NCBI GenBank assembly: GCA_009774175.1
Contig: VSNG01000018.1
Location: forward strand, 1-64,000
Direction: 5' to 3'
Length of the DNA: 64,000 nucleotides
Source of the DNA: Lachnospiraceae bacterium
GTDB lineage: Bacteria; Bacillota; Clostridia; Lachnospirales; Lachnospiraceae
Positions within the stretch are counted from its first letter, which is position 1; each line of letters starts with the position of its first letter. Positions 61,512 through 64,000 of the stretch are shown one piece after another. The translations under genes and the position numbers were made by a program. The notes beneath the pieces were generated by a model, which was given only the letters and a program-made list of their open reading frames with translations, was not told the DNA's origin and searched no databases.

Positions 61512-62850
61512 TCTTAGGAGACATTTTCACAACGGAGGAAATGTAGCCGATAATTTGCGGTGTTGCAATGGTAATGGATGCCTGATCACAGTTAGCTTCC
61601 ACATTTTCCGTACTTTCACCGGTCTCCACATGCCCTTTGATCTTAAACGGGCCAACGCCGATGGAAGTGTTCGCCGTCGTTTCCTTACTCATCTGATCCT
61701 GTAACGTCTTACTGAAATTGCCAGTCAGGGTCACGTTTCTTGCCACAAGCATATATTTCGGAATCAGCGGCATGATTCCCTCGTTATGCTTTTTCCCTTC
61801 CTCGGTTATAAATGTGCCATCCGAAATATGCCCCTTTTTCTGACCCGCAATCTTCCAGCCGTCCAGCGCAAACAGAGTTTCATTCATCCATGATCTCTCA
61901 ATTCGCACAGCGGCAACATCCATCTGTATGCCCGTTACGTTTGTCTCCGAATCTCTATGGGACTCATCCTCCTTATGTTCGCCGGATGCGGAGGCGGAAA
62001 AAATACCCACGCTCAAAGAAGTTTCCGCGCCCATATTTAAATATTTGGAGGATTTATTGTCTTTCATGGAATTTCCGTCAATTTTAATGCCTGTATACAT
62101 ATTGTCGTTTTCATACCAGTCGGAAGGATACGCGCTGCACAGATGCCATTCCCTTCCCATATCCGAAGTCTGCGCCGACGAAGCGAAAAATTCCTTTTCC
62201 CTTGCAACCGTGCCCTTGACGCCCTCTGCATAAGTAGTTTTCACAATGTCCAACGCATTTTTCACAGATACATAGGCGCTCAGCCTGTCGTATGCCCTCT
62301 TCACATCCCCATCAAGCTTCTTTTTCTTAACGCTCCATACTTTCTGCCCCTTGGAACTGGTATGATCCGCTTCCAGAGATTCCATATTCCTCGTACTGAC
62401 GGCGTCTTCGTAAGCGGCAAGCGCGTCATTATACGCCTCCAGCTCCTGACTGGGAACATATACGCTCTTTCCCCCCTTTTCCACTTTTTCGTTGAGCAGC
62501 CCAAAGGCTTCGTCATACCGCTTTTTAGCGTCTTCGTCAATCTCCTGCTCCTGCACGGCAACGGCATTGTTGAGAATCCACGAATAAATATCCTCTAATT
62601 TACCCTGCGATACAAACTTGGGCTGTGCGCAGGGAATGTCGTTTACAAGCAGCGCAAAATTTTCTGACGCGGCAAGAGAACCTTCATCAAAATTTACCGC
62701 ACTGACAGGATTGGCAAAATCCTTCGGATTGATTGCCGTGCCGAGTGGAAGCAGCTGCAAAACAGCCGCATTATTCTGCGACTTATCGCTTCCAATAAAC
62801 ATGGCGTCCAAATAGTCGTACATAATCTGCATTAAATTGTTGTCATTCAT
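61504..62850 (-). CDS. Unknown 448-residue protein, first gene of the C58-like operon
   Basis: No named family is recognised. The N-terminal 230 residues are largely helical and acidic (Asp/Glu/Lys), with a region resembling a coiled coil (about 130-210). From about residue 245 the chain changes to a beta-rich domain containing WHLCSAYPSDW, IQMDVAAVRIERSWM, HISDG, MLVARNVTLTGNF and QIIGYISSVV. The same ordered motifs occur in the 139-residue protein two genes downstream, so the domain is duplicated in the operon. An extra 55-60 residues are inserted between WHL and the IQMD block. No signal peptide is seen. GGAGG lies seven bases before the ATG at 62850; an upstream frame is dismissed. Confidence 0.7.
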   Translation of the reverse strand: MNDNNLMQIMYDYLDAMFIGSDKSQNNAAVLQLLPLGTAINPKDFANPVSAVNFDEGSLAASENFALLVNDIPCAQPKFVSQGKLEDIYSWILNNAVAVQEQEIDEDAKKRYDEAFGLLNEKVEKGGKSVYVPSQELEAYNDALAAYEDAVSTRNMESLEADHTSSKGQKVWSVKKKKLDGDVKRAYDRLSAYVSVKNALDIVKTTYAEGVKGTVAREKEFFASSAQTSDMGREWHLCSAYPSDWYENDNMYTGIKIDGNSMKDNKSSKYLNMGAETSLSVGIFSASASGEHKEDESHRDSETNVTGIQMDVAAVRIERSWMNETLFALDGWKIAGQKKGHISDGTFITEEGKKHNEGIMPLIPKYMLVARNVTLTGNFSKTLQDQMSKETTANTSIGVGPFKIKGHVETGESTENVEANCDQASITIATPQIIGYISSVVKMSPKNE

Positions 62851-62906
62851 ATCATAACCTCCTTCATTTTGGTAAATATATGATATCACGAGTACTTCTT
62901 TACAGT

Positions 62907-62946
62907 TTAAAGAAGCGTATGTGCTATGGCACATACGCTTCTTTAA
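62907..62946 (-). terminator. 18-bp perfect inverted repeat between two minus-strand genes
   Basis: TTAAAGAAGCGTATGTGC (62907-62924) and its exact complement (62929-62946) flank a 4-nt loop TATG. It lies 37 bp after the MBL-fold gene and 57 bp before the 448-residue gene. Most likely it terminates the former (short U-rich 3' side on the minus strand), but such a long symmetric element could also be a repressor site for the operon. Confidence 0.6.
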
Positions 62947-62982
62947 TGCAAGCCTTTTTTCTTTTTTATTTACGATAACGCC

Positions 62983-63627
62983 TTATAGCTTTAATTCCAC
63001 TTTAATATTAGCATCCATCTGTCCCAACGCTTTGGCAAAGTCTGCCCCGTCTGTCTTTTTTCCCACTATACTGCCGTAATGTGTTGGAACCACAGCCTTC
63101 GGTTTTAGCTGGGCCGCATACTGTGCCGCCTGTTTCCAGTCCATCGTATAAAATCCGCCAATGGGAAGCAGAGCCACATCACACCGCACCTTCCCGATAT
63201 CCTCATTCACGTCTGTGTCGCCGGACACATAATAGCGAATCTCGTCCATTGTCACAACATATCCCTGCCATTTCTTTCCTTTTGTATGAAAAGGTTTCAA
63301 TTTATTATAGGCAGGAACCGTCTCCACAGGCAGACCGTCGGCTTCCACCCTCTCCCCGGGATTCCAGAACAGGCACTGCGCCGTCGCCATACCGAACTCG
63401 GAAAGCGCCTTTTTCTTCATGGATTCCGGCGCGACGAGAAGCGTCGTTTCCTTTCTGATCTTTTCAATGGAAGAAGGTTCAAAGTGATCATAATGATCAT
63501 GCGTAATAAACACGATATCCGCATCGTGAACGGCTTCTCCGATTTGATAGGGATCGAAATACAAAATCTTTGATCCCGCGATCCGAATGCTGCTTTGAGT
63601 GTTTACAGTGATGTTGTTCAGGTTCAT
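62983..63627 (-). CDS. MBL-fold metallo-hydrolase (UlaG-like)
   Basis: A 214-residue member of the metallo-beta-lactamase fold. Metal-binding motif THDHYDHFEP near 43-51 (H-x-H-x-D-H), then GDTD with SGDTDVNEDIG, and the C-terminal PTHYGS. Family members such as UlaG or YtkL are small hydrolases of diverse substrates, so a specific reaction cannot be named. ATG at 63627 has AGGAGG ten bases upstream; a longer reading frame from 63717 overlaps the neighbouring gene and is not used. Confidence 0.85.
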   Translation of the reverse strand: MNLNNITVNTQSSIRIAGSKILYFDPYQIGEAVHDADIVFITHDHYDHFEPSSIEKIRKETTLLVAPESMKKKALSEFGMATAQCLFWNPGERVEADGLPVETVPAYNKLKPFHTKGKKWQGYVVTMDEIRYYVSGDTDVNEDIGKVRCDVALLPIGGFYTMDWKQAAQYAAQLKPKAVVPTHYGSIVGKKTDGADFAKALGQMDANIKVELKL

Positions 63628-63676
63628 TTTTATCCAGCCTCCTGTTTCCGTTTCCTCTCTCATGTCTTGTATCGTC

Positions 63677-64000
63677 TCACTCCAGCCCCGACATTTTCCT
63701 GTACAGTGTCTTCGCATAGCCGTCTGTCATACCGCTGATGAAGTCTGTCGCCGCCAGTATCCGATGATATAACAACTCACCCGGATCTGTGATCTGTCCC
63801 TCCTCGCTGCACATCCGATAATCATTCAGATAGTTTGGCGCCATCAGTGTGATCACCTTCTTATCCTGCGTCGTCATAACCCCGCCGCCGTCAAATCTGA
63901 CCGCCGCCGGTATAAACTTATCCAGCAGGAAATTGAGAATTGTCTGCGCGGACACTTCCGGCTCAACAATAATGCGCGAACCATATACAAACTCTTTCAT
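63677..64000 (-). CDS. C-terminal part of a dGTPase-like HD-domain phosphohydrolase (cut by window edge)
   Basis: The 107 residues up to the window edge match the C-terminal end of deoxyguanosinetriphosphate triphosphohydrolase-type proteins: ATDFISGMTDGYAKTLYRKM is characteristic. The catalytic HD domain would lie beyond 64000. The reading frame is open at the edge, so the gene begins outside the window. It is 49 bp before the MBL-fold gene start and in the same direction, probably co-transcribed. Confidence 0.7.
   Translation of the reverse strand: MKEFVYGSRIIVEPEVSAQTILNFLLDKFIPAAVRFDGGGVMTTQDKKVITLMAPNYLNDYRMCSEEGQITDPGELLYHRILAATDFISGMTDGYAKTLYRKMSGLE

Noticed and set aside
1..64000. 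tRNA, rRNA or riboswitch genes
   Set aside because: No cloverleaf, rRNA segment or known riboswitch core was recognised by eye; a covariance-model scan would be the proper test.

Overview
The window looks like chromosome of an anaerobic gut Firmicute, most likely a Lachnospiraceae-type Clostridium relative. This is inferred from the conjugation genes (the families named after C. difficile CD1107 to CD1115), YesM/YesN-type signalling, lipoprotein solute-binding proteins with Ala/Glu-rich linkers, and a Ktr/Mrp ion-transport repertoire. No rRNA, tRNA or CRISPR array was found.

Region 1 (about 1-21106) is the right-hand part of an integrative conjugative element (ICE). Its genes are nearly all on the minus strand, packed with ATGA-type overlaps. 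Read leftwards from the right end they are: a replication initiator with internal DNA repeats, DUF5348, PcfB, VirD4 coupling ATPase, small genes, Maff2, a TrbL/VirB6-like channel protein, PrgI, VirB4 ATPase, a Mom-like DNA-modification protein, a C40 cell-wall hydrolase, DUF4315, DUF4366, a Cys-rich peptide, topoisomerase III, a 1749-residue polyvalent anti-restriction/metallopeptidase protein, an ICE-conserved protein and TTRAP. Relaxase and integrase are not in the window and are presumably to the left. The right end abuts an ABC transporter ATPase gene cut just before its Walker A codons.

Region 2 (21107-33674) holds the rest of that lantibiotic-immunity-like ABC operon (truncated ATPase, two permeases). 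It is followed by a ketopantoate-reductase-like gene with a small partner, then a minus-strand transport and sensing block: solute-binding lipoprotein, fused double permease and an unusual long ATPase, preceded by an operon of a second solute-binding lipoprotein, a YesM-type kinase and a YesN-type regulator.

Region 3 (33734-51714) is ion and membrane physiology. A ten-gene Mrp-type cation/proton antiporter operon carries four NuoL/M/N-like subunits. A convergent pair follows: a large GLUG-repeat surface protein and an MMPL/RND transporter. Then comes the KtrB/KtrA potassium uptake pair, divergent from MMPL.

Region 4 (51766-59898) is a galactose/ribose-type sugar ABC transporter (MglB-A-C like), followed by a paralogous anchored sugar-binding protein, a NarL-family kinase and regulator, and another anchored solute-binding protein. 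This looks like a sensing module for the same sugar.

Region 5 (59905-62850) is a compact four-gene minus-strand operon that I cannot assign to a known system. It encodes a protein with the Cys/His/Asp signature of YopT-type (C58) cysteine proteases, two proteins that share a domain with each other, and a small acidic helical protein. I regard it as the best candidate for an undescribed system. The window closes with an MBL-fold hydrolase and the C-terminal end of a dGTPase-like protein.
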